From: Clostridiales bacterium
Lineage (GTDB): Bacteria; Bacillota; Clostridia; Christensenellales; Pumilibacteraceae
Reading direction: 5' to 3'
Length of the DNA: 64,000 nt
Assembly: GCA_022511445.1 (NCBI GenBank)
Contig: JAFLVE010000014.1
Span: 1-64,000, forward strand
Positions 17,329 to 26,218 of this stretch are shown here, piece by piece. Position 1 is the first letter of the stretch. Each line of letters opens with the position of its first letter. The position numbers and the translations under genes were made by a program. The notes under the pieces are model-generated. The model searched no databases. It was not told where the DNA came from and worked only from the letters and a program-made list of their open reading frames with translations.

Positions 17329-20098
17329 TCCATATCTCTTACTGATCGCTCTGCCGCTAATCGTTGCTTTTACGGTTCCCTTTGCGATTGCAGTCAGAAA
17401 GTCGAACAGGAATTGGCATAACGTCGTTTCCCAGATTTTGCATGTCCTTATGGCTGTTATTGTCGGGTTTGCCGCTGCAAGACCGAGTTATACCACCGTG
17501 CTTACCGAAACGGATATTTACGTGGTGGCGGACGTTTCCTATTCCGCAAACAGAAATCTCGATACCGTAGACGGCTATATTAAAAACCTCGTTTTGCCGC
17601 CCAACGCCAAGCTCGGACTTGTTTGCTTCGGCAAGGACTACGAGCTTGTAAGCGAGCTCGGTAACCCCAAAAAGGTTGCGAGCGTAAAAAAGGCGAAGGT
17701 GGACGATACCGAAACCAATATCGTCGAGGCGCTTACCTATACCGGCACTCTGTTCGGTAAGGACTCCGAAAAAAGCATTAAGCGCATCGTGCTTATCACC
17801 GACGGCAAGCAGTCCGACAGAAGCGACCCCGCCGCGCTCCGCCGCGTTGTTGGCGATCTCGTCGAAGTCCGCGGAATAAAAGTGGACGCAATCTTCCTCG
17901 ACAACAATCCGAGCGCCGACAGTAAGGAAGTGCAGATTTCGGGCGTAGACTACACCCAAACCGCCTATCTCGACAGCGTTCAAGAGGCGGTGCTCGAAAT
18001 AGAATCAAGCTACGACACCACGGTGACTGTCTCGGTCAAGCGTAACGGCGAGCTTTTGCCGCAGAGCGATGTGGAGCTTTTCGTCGGTCGCAACAGCGTA
18101 CCCGTCGTGCTCGACACTGCCGTTCCCGGCACGTACGACTACGAGGTTACCGTATTTGCCGATTACGACCTTAACGAATATAACAACACATACTCGTTTA
18201 CGCAAACCGTTTCCGACGAGATGAGCGTGCTCGTTCTTACCCACAGCTTTGACGACGTTATGGCGGCGGTAAACCGCTACGGCGATAAGGGCAAGGTGGA
18301 GATCTACGAAAACGACGAGAACTACCTCACCTCGCTGAAGGAGATGTACGTCGGATTTCAGGCGAGCAAGACGAATATCACGTTCCACCTTAACAACGAC
18401 GACGTCCCGTATACCATGGAAGAGCTTTGCAAGTACGATCAAATCGTGCTCGCGGACGTCGACCTTAGCAAGCTTAAAAACGGAGCGCCGTTTGTAAGCA
18501 ATCTCGACGCGGCGGTGGCGGTGCTCGGCAAGAGCCTTACCACTTACGGCAATTTGCATATCCAAAACGCCGAGGACGCGGGTATTGCCGCGCTCGGCGA
18601 CATGCTGCCCGTCAACTACGGCAACACCGATTCCAAGCTGTACACGATTATTATGGACACCTCGAGAAGCATGAATCAGCTCGACCACCTCAATATAACC
18701 AAACAGCTTGTTAAAAGGCTTATAAACACGCTTCCCGACGATACTTACGTCACGTTCCTTACCTTTAACAGCGACGCGGAGGTTATTCAGCCGGTAACGC
18801 CGCTTACCGAGCGCGAGGAAATTCTCGAAAAAATCGAACACTTCGAGGTCGTTCAGGGCACGGTGCTCGGCTCGGGACTTAAGAGAACGGCGGAGTACAT
18901 CACTCCGCTTGCGTTCGACGATAAGCAGGTGCTTCTTATAACCGACGGACTGTCGTACTCGGTAAACGTCGAGGACGATCCCGTGACCGTCGCTCAGCAA
19001 ATGTTTGCGGCCGGCATAATGACGTCGGTGTTCGACGTGGGCAGACCGGGCGACGAGCCCGACGGCTCCAACCGCTACGACGAGGGTTACGACGCGGCGT
19101 TCCGCCTGCTTACCGCGGTTGCAGAGGCGGGCAGGGGCAACCATTACTATTCGAGAAACCTCGAAAATCTCGACGACGTTACGTTCGGCGAGCTGTCCGA
19201 CGATCTTACCCTTACCGTCGTAGAGCGGGACACCACGGTCAGCGTTCAGCGCCTGCAGCAAAACGACCCCGTTCTCGACGGGTTTAGCGACGAGGACAAA
19301 CTGTCCATTCCCAACGTTAAAGGCTACGTTTACTGCGGAAGCAAGCCGAGCGCAACAACCGTATTAACCGTAAACCACAAGCGCAGCGACGAAAGCGAGT
19401 TCACGACCGAAAAGCCGCTGTACGCTTACCAAAACTACGGTAACGGCATGGTCTCCACTTTTACAAGCTCGCTCGGCGGCGACTGGGTAAGCGGGTGGAA
19501 CACGGGTATCGGCAGGACCTTCCTCGAAAACGTGTTCGAGCTGAGTATCCCGAGCGAGAGAATAGACACGCCGTACATTGTGGACGTAACAAAAGAGGGC
19601 AAGGTTACTAAAGTGGAGGTTACGCCCACCACGCTCCAGCCGAACGCGACCGCAACCATATCGATAACTGCGCCCGACGGCGAGACGGAAACAAAAGAAC
19701 TGAACTTTGACGGCAGTAAGTACTCCTACGAGTTCGATACCGCGAGCGTCGGAAAGTACGACCTTAATATCACATACACATTTAGAGAGGACTACACCAC
19801 CCGAAAAGCGGTTTACGTCTGCTATCTCGACGAGTACGACGCTTTCGCCGTGTTCGAGCCTTCGCCGCTCGACAGAGCGATAGGCGGACGGCGCGGCGGC
19901 GGTACGGTCAGCAAGAACGGCAAGCTGTCGATTGAAAACGACAAGAACGAAGTGGATAAGTACGTTGAGGATTTGACCGTTCCGTTGCTGATTGTCGCAG
20001 TTGCGATGTTTGTCGTAGATATTATAATTCGTAAGCTTAAGTGGGATGATATAAAGAGCTTCTTCGGCTTCGGAAAGAAAAAGGAGGTTAAAAAATGA
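17306..20098 (+). CDS. Large membrane protein with two vWA domains
   Basis: 930 residues from the ATG at 17306, inside the end of the preceding gene. The frame also has a TTG at 17282, but ATG fits better and still leaves the first membrane helix whole. Two N-terminal membrane segments (about 8-30 and 40-58) precede a first vWA domain with DVSYS (about 74). A region near 305-440 resembles the class I amidotransferase-like domain seen in such proteins. A second vWA domain with DTSRSM (about 448) follows, then Ig-like beta domains and a C-terminal helix (about 885-905). Two MIDAS motifs in one chain are notable. It overlaps the following lipoprotein gene by 4 bp. The role is probably structural, within the MoxR-linked complex. 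Confidence 0.8.
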   Translation: MNNISLDNPYLLLIALPLIVAFTVPFAIAVRKSNRNWHNVVSQILHVLMAVIVGFAAARPSYTTVLTETDIYVVADVSYSANRNLDTVDGYIKNLVLPPNAKLGLVCFGKDYELVSELGNPKKVASVKKAKVDDTETNIVEALTYTGTLFGKDSEKSIKRIVLITDGKQSDRSDPAALRRVVGDLVEVRGIKVDAIFLDNNPSADSKEVQISGVDYTQTAYLDSVQEAVLEIESSYDTTVTVSVKRNGELLPQSDVELFVGRNSVPVVLDTAVPGTYDYEVTVFADYDLNEYNNTYSFTQTVSDEMSVLVLTHSFDDVMAAVNRYGDKGKVEIYENDENYLTSLKEMYVGFQASKTNITFHLNNDDVPYTMEELCKYDQIVLADVDLSKLKNGAPFVSNLDAAVAVLGKSLTTYGNLHIQNAEDAGIAALGDMLPVNYGNTDSKLYTIIMDTSRSMNQLDHLNITKQLVKRLINTLPDDTYVTFLTFNSDAEVIQPVTPLTEREEILEKIEHFEVVQGTVLGSGLKRTAEYITPLAFDDKQVLLITDGLSYSVNVEDDPVTVAQQMFAAGIMTSVFDVGRPGDEPDGSNRYDEGYDAAFRLLTAVAEAGRGNHYYSRNLENLDDVTFGELSDDLTLTVVERDTTVSVQRLQQNDPVLDGFSDEDKLSIPNVKGYVYCGSKPSATTVLTVNHKRSDESEFTTEKPLYAYQNYGNGMVSTFTSSLGGDWVSGWNTGIGRTFLENVFELSIPSERIDTPYIVDVTKEGKVTKVEVTPTTLQPNATATISITAPDGETETKELNFDGSKYSYEFDTASVGKYDLNITYTFREDYTTRKAVYVCYLDEYDAFAVFEPSPLDRAIGGRRGGGTVSKNGKLSIENDKNEVDKYVEDLTVPLLIVAVAMFVVDIIIRKLKWDDIKSFFGFGKKKEVKK

Positions 20099-21558
20099 TT
20101 AAAAAAATCTTAATCGTCATTTTAACTCTTTTGCTTGCCCTGTCCTTTGCGGGCTGCGGCACGTTCGTCTCGTCGGGCGGTATCGGAAGACCCGTGACCG
20201 ACACTTCGGGCAGCGGTAACGGCAGTCAAACCCCGGGCGGGGAAAATCCCGGCGGAGAAAAACCGGGCGGAGAGAAGCCGGGCGACGAACCGGAAAAGGA
20301 CGTTCGCGTATTTACGGTAACCCTTGTCAACGCTCCCGCCGTATTGCCCGAGGGCATGCAGGCAATCTGGACGAAAAACAACGAGGTCCACAGCGCGGAG
20401 TTTGTGGACGGCGTAGCTAAGGTCGAGGGGCTTAACGGGGAATATCACGTTACGCTTTCCGCACTTCCCAAGGGCTATACCTACGACTGCAACGGATATA
20501 ACGTAGACAACTTCGACAGGGACGTAGAGATAGAATTGCTCGAAATAATTAACCTAAGGGAATATTTTACGCTCGCGCCCAACGGCGAGTCCGACGTCAG
20601 ATGGTACAAGATAAATAAGTACGGCACGTACCGCGCCACAATAAAAAACGATAACGACGCAATGGGCTTTTCGTTTAAGCCTACCGAGAACGGAAGCTTT
20701 TCCATAACCTCTTGGTGCGACGTAACAGCAAACGACATTAACCCCACTTTAAGACGGTACAACGGTACCGAGTCGTTCTGCACTTTTGCGCAGGAAATAC
20801 GCGACGGCGGATCGAGCGGAACGTTTACCAAAAACTTTAGGTTTGCTTCCGACTTCGGCGACGAAAATATCGGCGCGGTGCTGATGTTTACCGTAAAAGC
20901 CGCCGTAAACGGAATTTCGTATCCCATTACAGTCGACTTTACGTTAAAGCGCGAGGCGGACTACGTTTCGCCCGATATCAACGGCGAGCCGTACTACGCC
21001 ACCGGTCCGTTTAAAAAGGGAAACGAAAATGGTGCATGGCGGTATATCTACGAGGACAATGCTACCACCGTGACGACTAAAGACGGACCCAAGACGTACC
21101 ACATTCAGGACGACGAAAAGGTCGTCTTTAACCCGACCGACAAGTTTTACCACGTAGGCACCGCGGACGGACCGCTCCTTTACGCAAGGCTAACGAAAGA
21201 CTGCCAGGTATTTGTAACGCTTTCGTTACCCGGCGGAGCGTGGGTAAATAAGGGATTTTTCTGGAACGAGTTGGATAACGGAATGGTAAGATTGAGCCTC
21301 GAAGACGGCTTTAATTACAGCTATATGATAAACAACGGTTATGCCAATTACTGCGACAGCAACGGCGCGCACCCCGTAACAGAGGAGATAAAGAGGTTTT
21401 TGCAGGGCTACGCCGCGAGGGAAAACCTCTTCAGAGACGGCGAGGGCGTTGCGGAAAACGCAATTGAAAACGCAAACGAATTTACCAACCAGAGCGGCTT
21501 AAATCTTCAATCGGACGAGGACAGTATGTGGCTGTTCGCCTGCGGATATTACAAATAA
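20095..21558 (+). CDS. Lipoprotein ending the first MoxR operon
   Basis: 487 residues. The lipobox is SFAGC with Cys20. A Gly/Pro/Glu-rich linker made of PGGE-type repeats (about 42-65) leads to beta-rich domains with many aromatic residues. I recognise no family. The AAGGAGG site at 20082 and a 4-bp overlap with the double-vWA gene place it in the same operon, which ends at the hairpin just downstream. It may be the external subunit of the vWA complex (inference). Confidence 0.75.
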   Translation: MIKKILIVILTLLLALSFAGCGTFVSSGGIGRPVTDTSGSGNGSQTPGGENPGGEKPGGEKPGDEPEKDVRVFTVTLVNAPAVLPEGMQAIWTKNNEVHSAEFVDGVAKVEGLNGEYHVTLSALPKGYTYDCNGYNVDNFDRDVEIELLEIINLREYFTLAPNGESDVRWYKINKYGTYRATIKNDNDAMGFSFKPTENGSFSITSWCDVTANDINPTLRRYNGTESFCTFAQEIRDGGSSGTFTKNFRFASDFGDENIGAVLMFTVKAAVNGISYPITVDFTLKREADYVSPDINGEPYYATGPFKKGNENGAWRYIYEDNATTVTTKDGPKTYHIQDDEKVVFNPTDKFYHVGTADGPLLYARLTKDCQVFVTLSLPGGAWVNKGFFWNELDNGMVRLSLEDGFNYSYMINNGYANYCDSNGAHPVTEEIKRFLQGYAARENLFRDGEGVAENAIENANEFTNQSGLNLQSDEDSMWLFACGYYK

Positions 21559-21569
21559 CAAACAGCATT

Positions 21570-21598
21570 AAATCGGCCGCTCCCGCGGTCGATTTTTT
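21570..21598 (+). terminator. Rho-independent terminator of the MoxR/vWA operon
   Basis: aaatcg-gccgc pairs with gcggt-cgattt around tccc, followed by a T run. Confidence 0.85.
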
Positions 21599-21830
21599 GT
21601 GCGGGAAACTTCGCCGCAACGACGCAAGCGCAAAGTAAACAAGTAATAGTGAAAAGTGAAAATGTAGCCGCTTTGCGACATTAATGAAAGAGATTCTTCG
21701 TTAAAGCGCAGAGTGGAAAAAAAGAGAGTGCGGCTTCGCCTAGATTTCTCCGCTTCGGTCGAAATGATGAGCGGAACGGAATTAATTTCGGCAATACTTT
21801 GATTATGCGTTAAAGCTAAATCGGTATAAA

Positions 21831-21911
21831 GGCTCCCCTGTGTAAGGGGAGCCGGATGCGAGCAAAGCGAGCAGACTGAGGGGCTGTTAGCTCGCTTCTG
21901 TCGAAATGATG
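21831..21911. repeat. Dispersed intergenic repeat, copy B
   Basis: Starts with the inverted repeat ggctcccc-tgtgtaa-ggggagcc (21831-21852). It continues with gagcaaagcgag and actgaggggctgtta, and ends at tgtcgaaatgatg. The same elements occur in order at 39838-40064. The layout fits a small non-coding mobile or REP-like element common in gut Clostridia; no transposase is present. Confidence 0.75.
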
Positions 21912-22047
21912 GGGAGGGGGCGAGAGAGCGTTTAGCCGCTGCCGCCAAGCCTTCGGTCGTCCCACGGGGAAGACGAATGCTTTTTTCGGGTGCAATGCCA
22001 AATAAGTAGGAATGTCTACACACGACAGACGCCAAGCCTTCGGCTTG

Positions 22048-22076
22048 TTGACAGTAAAATAAAAGCGCGGTATAAT
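22048..22076 (+). promoter_or_regulatory. Sigma-A promoter of the exonuclease gene
   Basis: TTGACA (22048-22053), 17-bp spacer, TATAAT (22071-22076). The ATG at 22115 is 38 bp downstream. A caagccttcggcttg hairpin ends exactly at the -35 box. Confidence 0.85.
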
Positions 22077-22114
22077 ATATTCCGTAAAGACAAAAGAGAA
22101 TCAGAGACGAATAT

Positions 22115-23287
22115 ATGAAGTATTTATTTTTCGATATAGAGTGCGCTAACTGTTTTAACGGGATAGCCAAGATATGCGAGTTCGGTTACGTGCTGACGGA
22201 CGAAAGCTTTAACGTAATACAAAAAGAAATCTTTTTGATAAATCCCAACGATAAATTCGATTGGTACGTCGCAAAAAAGCTGCTTAATTACAGCATTAAC
22301 TCGTACAGGCGTTCGCCGCTGTACACGCACTACTTCGATAGGATAAAGGCGTTATTCACCGACGAGGATACGATGATTTTCGGACATACGGTGGACTCCG
22401 ACTTTAAGTTTCTTAACGACGAGGCACGGCGCTATTCTCTTCCGTTTTTCGATTGCAGGTTTTACGACGCCAAATATATGTACGACACATACGCAAAGAC
22501 CGAGAGCGCGGGCGACGGTAATTCCTTATCGGTGTCCAAAATCTGCGTCGCGCTCGGGATAGAGCTTCCCGAGTTAGTTCATAAAAGCGTGGACGACGCG
22601 TACGCCACAATGCTAATCGTAAAAGAACTTACAAAAAGAATGAACGTCGACGTTAACGGTTTAATAGCGCTGTGTGCGGACTGCAAGGGCGAAACGAGCG
22701 GCGGCGAGATAAAGACCGTTATAACCGAGCGCGCGCGGCAAAAGCGCGCCGCCACCGCAAACAGCAACTACATGAAGGGCGTAAACAAGAGCAGGTTTTA
22801 TCGGTTCCTCAACGGGGTGAAGCCGCAGGGCACAGTTCGAATAAACGAGCTGACAGGCAAAAAGATTTGCTTCAGCCTTAATTACGAGCGCGACCATTTC
22901 AGACAGACTCTCTCCCTCGTCCAGCTTCTTAAAAACTGCGGCTGTATATATAAAAGACCGATAGCGCAGCTCGACTACTTTATGTCGTATAAAGCGTACG
23001 ACGATGACGGAAACGAAATAATCTGCCCGAGACTATCCGCCGTAGAATGCGCGGCGGAGCAGGGCGCAAGCATAAAAGTCATACCGTTCGAGAGCCTTCT
23101 CCGCATTCTCGGCGTTACCGAGGACGAGCTTAACGCAATGCCCTTCCCCGACGAGTCGAGCTTTGCAAAACGACCTTCCCGCACTTCCAAAAGGGAGCGA
23201 GGCGAAAACCCGAACGGAAAAGCGCCGCCTACGACGATAGGCGAAACACTTAAAGCGCGCGGCGTAGATTTATCGGCGAGGAAATAA
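22115..23287 (+). CDS. DnaQ-like DEDDh 3'-5' exonuclease with a BRCT domain
   Basis: 390 residues. Exonuclease motif I FFDIEC (Asp7, Glu9), motif II GHTVDSDFKFL (about 89-99) and motif III HKSVDDAYAT (about 155-164) mark a DEDDh exonuclease of the epsilon/PolC-exo type. After a basic linker (about 200-240), residues about 245-345 look like a BRCT domain: 'ELTGKKICFSL', a central 'YKRPIAQLDYFMSY' and a closing 'IKVIPFESLLRIL'. The tail is basic. DnaQ-BRCT proteins are seen in Bacillota and are thought to act in DNA repair or proofreading. The gene has its own promoter and lies 71 bp ahead of pyrB. Confidence 0.85.
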   Translation: MKYLFFDIECANCFNGIAKICEFGYVLTDESFNVIQKEIFLINPNDKFDWYVAKKLLNYSINSYRRSPLYTHYFDRIKALFTDEDTMIFGHTVDSDFKFLNDEARRYSLPFFDCRFYDAKYMYDTYAKTESAGDGNSLSVSKICVALGIELPELVHKSVDDAYATMLIVKELTKRMNVDVNGLIALCADCKGETSGGEIKTVITERARQKRAATANSNYMKGVNKSRFYRFLNGVKPQGTVRINELTGKKICFSLNYERDHFRQTLSLVQLLKNCGCIYKRPIAQLDYFMSYKAYDDDGNEIICPRLSAVECAAEQGASIKVIPFESLLRILGVTEDELNAMPFPDESSFAKRPSRTSKRERGENPNGKAPPTTIGETLKARGVDLSARK

Positions 23288-23358
23288 GAGAAAAAACCGA
23301 GTTTCAGGAAAGGTTTTTCGAAACGGAAATTATATCTTACATAAAGGAATAAACACAA

Positions 23359-24282
23359 ATGAAGCATTTTATTACGGCGGAAGGGATAACTCGCGGGGAG
23401 CTCGAACGGCTTTACTCCGTTGCCGACGACATTAAGCGCAACAAGGCAAAGTACCGCACGGCGCTGTCCGGCTATATAATAGCGACTCTGTTTTACGAGC
23501 CGTCGACAAGGACGAGGCTGTCGTTCGAGAGCTCGATTCAGCGGCTGGGCGCAAACGTAATCTCCACCGAAAACGCGCGGGAAAACGCTTCCGCAAAAAA
23601 AGGCGAGAGCCTCGAGGATACGGTCCGAATAGTTCAAGGCTATTCCGACATGATAATCATTCGGCACTTTGAGGTTGACTCCGCCGAGCGCGCCGTTAAG
23701 GTTGCCAAGGTGCCTATTATTAACGCCGGCTCGGGCGGCGGGGAGCACCCTACGCAAGGACTGCTCGACATCTACACGATAAGAGAGTACCGCGGCAAGG
23801 TGGACGGAACGAGCATTGCGGTAATGGGCGACCTCAAGTACGGCAGGACGGTGCATTCCATGCTTAAGCTTATAAGCCTTTACGACGGCGTTACCGTTTA
23901 CGGCTTTCCCGTAAAGGGGCTGGAGCTTCCCGAGTTTTACAAGGACTTTTTGGCGGCTAAAAAAGTTAAGTATATCGAGTGCAAGACGTTTACCGATATT
24001 CCTAAAGACGTTAACTTTATCTACCAGACGAGAGTGCAGACCGAGCGGCTCGAAGACCCCGACATAAAGATAGAGGAGATGATATTGAACAAAGCGAATT
24101 TCGCCCGCTTTTCGGATAACACATATCTACTCCATCCTCTGCCTCGCGTGGACGAAATTTCCCCCGACCTCGACGACGATAAGCGGTGCGTTTACTTTAA
24201 TCAGGCGCACAACGGCATTCCCACGAGAATGGCGCTTATATATACTTTATTCAGGGACTTTTACAATATCGACCTAAAATAA
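23359..24282 (+). CDS. pyrB: Aspartate carbamoyltransferase, catalytic chain
   Basis: Makes N-carbamoyl-L-aspartate from carbamoyl phosphate and aspartate in pyrimidine synthesis. At 307 residues it has the normal length. The carbamoyl-phosphate loop is FYEPSTRTRLSFES (about 46-59). The mobile loop has SAKKGES (about 78-84). The signatures GGGEHPTQ (about 131-138) and LLHPLPR (about 257-263) are intact. No regulatory chain (pyrI) or other pyr gene is nearby. An AAAGGA site precedes the ATG, and a terminator follows at 24298. Confidence 0.95.
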   Translation: MKHFITAEGITRGELERLYSVADDIKRNKAKYRTALSGYIIATLFYEPSTRTRLSFESSIQRLGANVISTENARENASAKKGESLEDTVRIVQGYSDMIIIRHFEVDSAERAVKVAKVPIINAGSGGGEHPTQGLLDIYTIREYRGKVDGTSIAVMGDLKYGRTVHSMLKLISLYDGVTVYGFPVKGLELPEFYKDFLAAKKVKYIECKTFTDIPKDVNFIYQTRVQTERLEDPDIKIEEMILNKANFARFSDNTYLLHPLPRVDEISPDLDDDKRCVYFNQAHNGIPTRMALIYTLFRDFYNIDLK

Positions 24283-24297
24283 ACATTCCGAGCAATA

Positions 24298-24328
24298 AAC
24301 CGAGCGGGTTTTACCGCCTCGGTTTTTT
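24298..24328 (+). terminator. Rho-independent terminator of pyrB
   Basis: aaccgag-cgg pairs with ccg-c-ctcggtt, followed by six T. Confidence 0.85.
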
Positions 24329-24428
24329 GTTTTTATTAAGTGCATAAATATAAGCGTGTCGGGCGGCGGCAGAGCGAGGAAAAGGCGCAATTCTTATGCG
24401 GTTTGCGACGAAAAAAATCGGGAATTTA

Positions 24429-24457
24429 TTGACAAAATCCGCCGCGTAAAGTATAAT
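24429..24457 (+). promoter_or_regulatory. Sigma-A promoter of the hybrid kinase gene
   Basis: TTGACA (24429-24434), 17-bp spacer, TATAAT (24452-24457). It decides the start of the next gene, because the upstream in-frame GTG at 24356 lies before the promoter. Confidence 0.85.
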
Positions 24458-24508
24458 AAAATCGGTACGGTGTATTCCGTGCCGGCGCATAAAAATCGGA
24501 GAAAAACC

Positions 24509-26206
24509 ATGACGGCGTATATCGTAGCGTATAGCGTAATATTGTTTGTAATCGCGGCGGCGGTCGTGTCGTACGCACTTATTTGGGTGCGGACGCAGAA
24601 AAACAAAATGGGGGACCGCGCCAAGCTGAACACCACGCTTAAAAGCAACGACAAGCTGTTTGCCGACATCTTCGGCTCGTCGCAGAACGCCGCGTTTATC
24701 ATAGTCGAGTCCAAAACTCATTCGCCGTGCTACGTCAGCAAAAACGCCTCCGAGTTTTTCGGCACGGAATCACAAAAAATACTTATGGATATAACGCTCG
24801 TAAGCGGAGCGGTAGCAAAAAAAGTATGGCGCAATTTCAGACAGAACTACTTAGAGTGGGACGGGAACGGCACGTTCTCGTTTGAGTTTTCCTATAACGG
24901 CAGTAAGCGCGCGCTCGCTCAAGCGGCAAGGGTAAAACGCATGGGCGTGGAGTACGACGCGTTTATGATTTACGACGTAACCGAAAAGTCCGAGGAAACG
25001 GACAAACTCCGCGACGACCTCGACAGGGCGCTCGGCGAGGCGGCGGGGAAACTAACCTTCCTTTCGAGCATGAGCCATGAGATCCGCACGCCCATGAACG
25101 GCGTTATGGGTATGATGGAGCTTGCGCGCAAAAACATAAAAGACCCCAAAAAAGCGGGCGACTATCTTTCGCGCGCGGGGGAGCTCAGTAAGTTCCTTTT
25201 AAGCATGATCAACGACATTTTGGACATCTCGAAGGTGGAAAGCGGAAAGATGCTTTTGTACAACACCACCTTCGATATTTTTGCGTTTGCCGATAAGATA
25301 AAGAACATGTTTAACGGCATGGTTACGGGCAAGGGCATAAACTTTATTGTGGAAACGATCGACTTTAAGACGCGCTACTTCCTCGCCGACGAAATGCGCC
25401 TTACTCAGGTTGTCACAAACTTTATCTCCAACGCCAACAAGTTTACTCCCGCGGGCGGAACGATACAGGTAACCTTTAAGCAGCTCGATAATATCGGCGG
25501 AAAGGCGCAGATACTTATTCGCGTTCGCGACACGGGCAAGGGCATTGCGCCCGAGAATATCCGCAAGATTATGAAGCCGTTCGAGCAGGAGGAGGCGTCC
25601 ACGGCGCACCATTACGGCGGCACCGGTCTCGGGCTTGCGATATGCGACCAGATTGTAACGCTTATGGGCGGAAATATCGTTGTGGACAGCGTGCTCGGCA
25701 AGGGCACCGACTTTAACGTGTTCCTATCCCTCGACGTGGCCGACGTCGAGCAGGATCTTAACAGCCCCGTTGCGAGCGAGGAAGAGGGCGGCGGCGATGA
25801 CTTTAAGTACGACGGCTGCAGAATCCTTCTTGCCGAGGACAACGAGGTTAACGCCGAAATCGCGGTGGAAATACTCACCGACGAGGGCGCGGTTGTAACG
25901 CATGCAAAGGACGGGCAGGAGGCGCTCGACTTCTACATGGATAAGCCCGAAAACTCGTTCGACCTTATACTTCTCGACATTCATATGCCCAAGCTTAACG
26001 GCAGGGACGTTGCCCGTAAAATCCGCGCAAGCGGCAAGGGCGACGCCGAGAGCGTTGCGCTGTTGGCTCTCTCCGCCGACGCGTTTGTGGAGGACGTAAA
26101 GCTTTCCAAACAGGCGGGCATGGACGACCACGTATCTAAGCCTATCGACTTTGACTTACTCAGAAAGACGGCGGGCGCGGTAATCGCGAAAAAGCGCGGC
26201 AAATAG
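24509..26206 (+). CDS. Hybrid sensor histidine kinase with C-terminal receiver
   Basis: 565 residues from the ATG at 24509, placed by the promoter and a GGAG site. One membrane helix (about 4-26) is followed by a cytoplasmic PAS-like region (about 48-170) and a short coiled coil. HisKA follows with the phospho-acceptor His190 in MSHEIRTPMN. The ATPase domain shows LTQVVTNFISNANKF, DTGKGI and GTGLGLAI. A receiver with Asp490 in LLDIHMP and Lys in the VSKPID segment ends the protein. No DNA-binding or cyclase output is attached, so a separate phosphotransfer protein or regulator is needed; none is adjacent. The leucine-rich lipoprotein gene begins 12 bp later and may be cotranscribed. Confidence 0.9.
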   Translation: MTAYIVAYSVILFVIAAAVVSYALIWVRTQKNKMGDRAKLNTTLKSNDKLFADIFGSSQNAAFIIVESKTHSPCYVSKNASEFFGTESQKILMDITLVSGAVAKKVWRNFRQNYLEWDGNGTFSFEFSYNGSKRALAQAARVKRMGVEYDAFMIYDVTEKSEETDKLRDDLDRALGEAAGKLTFLSSMSHEIRTPMNGVMGMMELARKNIKDPKKAGDYLSRAGELSKFLLSMINDILDISKVESGKMLLYNTTFDIFAFADKIKNMFNGMVTGKGINFIVETIDFKTRYFLADEMRLTQVVTNFISNANKFTPAGGTIQVTFKQLDNIGGKAQILIRVRDTGKGIAPENIRKIMKPFEQEEASTAHHYGGTGLGLAICDQIVTLMGGNIVVDSVLGKGTDFNVFLSLDVADVEQDLNSPVASEEEGGGDDFKYDGCRILLAEDNEVNAEIAVEILTDEGAVVTHAKDGQEALDFYMDKPENSFDLILLDIHMPKLNGRDVARKIRASGKGDAESVALLALSADAFVEDVKLSKQAGMDDHVSKPIDFDLLRKTAGAVIAKKRGK

Positions 26207-26218
26207 GAAATAATCAAA

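Larger units (their letters stand above)
21599..22114. other. Repeat-rich intergenic region and promoter zone
   Basis: About 520 bp without a credible gene. It holds a right-end piece of the dispersed repeat (21753-21790, cttcggtcgaaatgatgag then aattaatttcggcaatact), a fuller copy at 21831-21911 and short caagcctt/aaggcttg inverted repeats (around 21950 and 22033-22047). The promoter of the exonuclease gene lies at the right end. Apparent reading frames here are repeat translations. Confidence 0.7.

Noticed and set aside
18005-19261. 418-codon open frame on the minus strand inside the double-vWA gene
   Set aside because: It is the antisense shadow of a real, overlapping gene; composition is Arg/Val/Lys-rich without motifs, and there is no ribosome site or promoter.
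21568-22170. 200-codon minus-strand frame in the intergenic region
   Set aside because: It runs through the terminator, the repeats and into the exonuclease gene, and has no start signals.
24356-24508. GTG start 153 bp upstream for the hybrid kinase
   Set aside because: A perfect promoter at 24429-24457 lies after this start, so it would not be on the mRNA.
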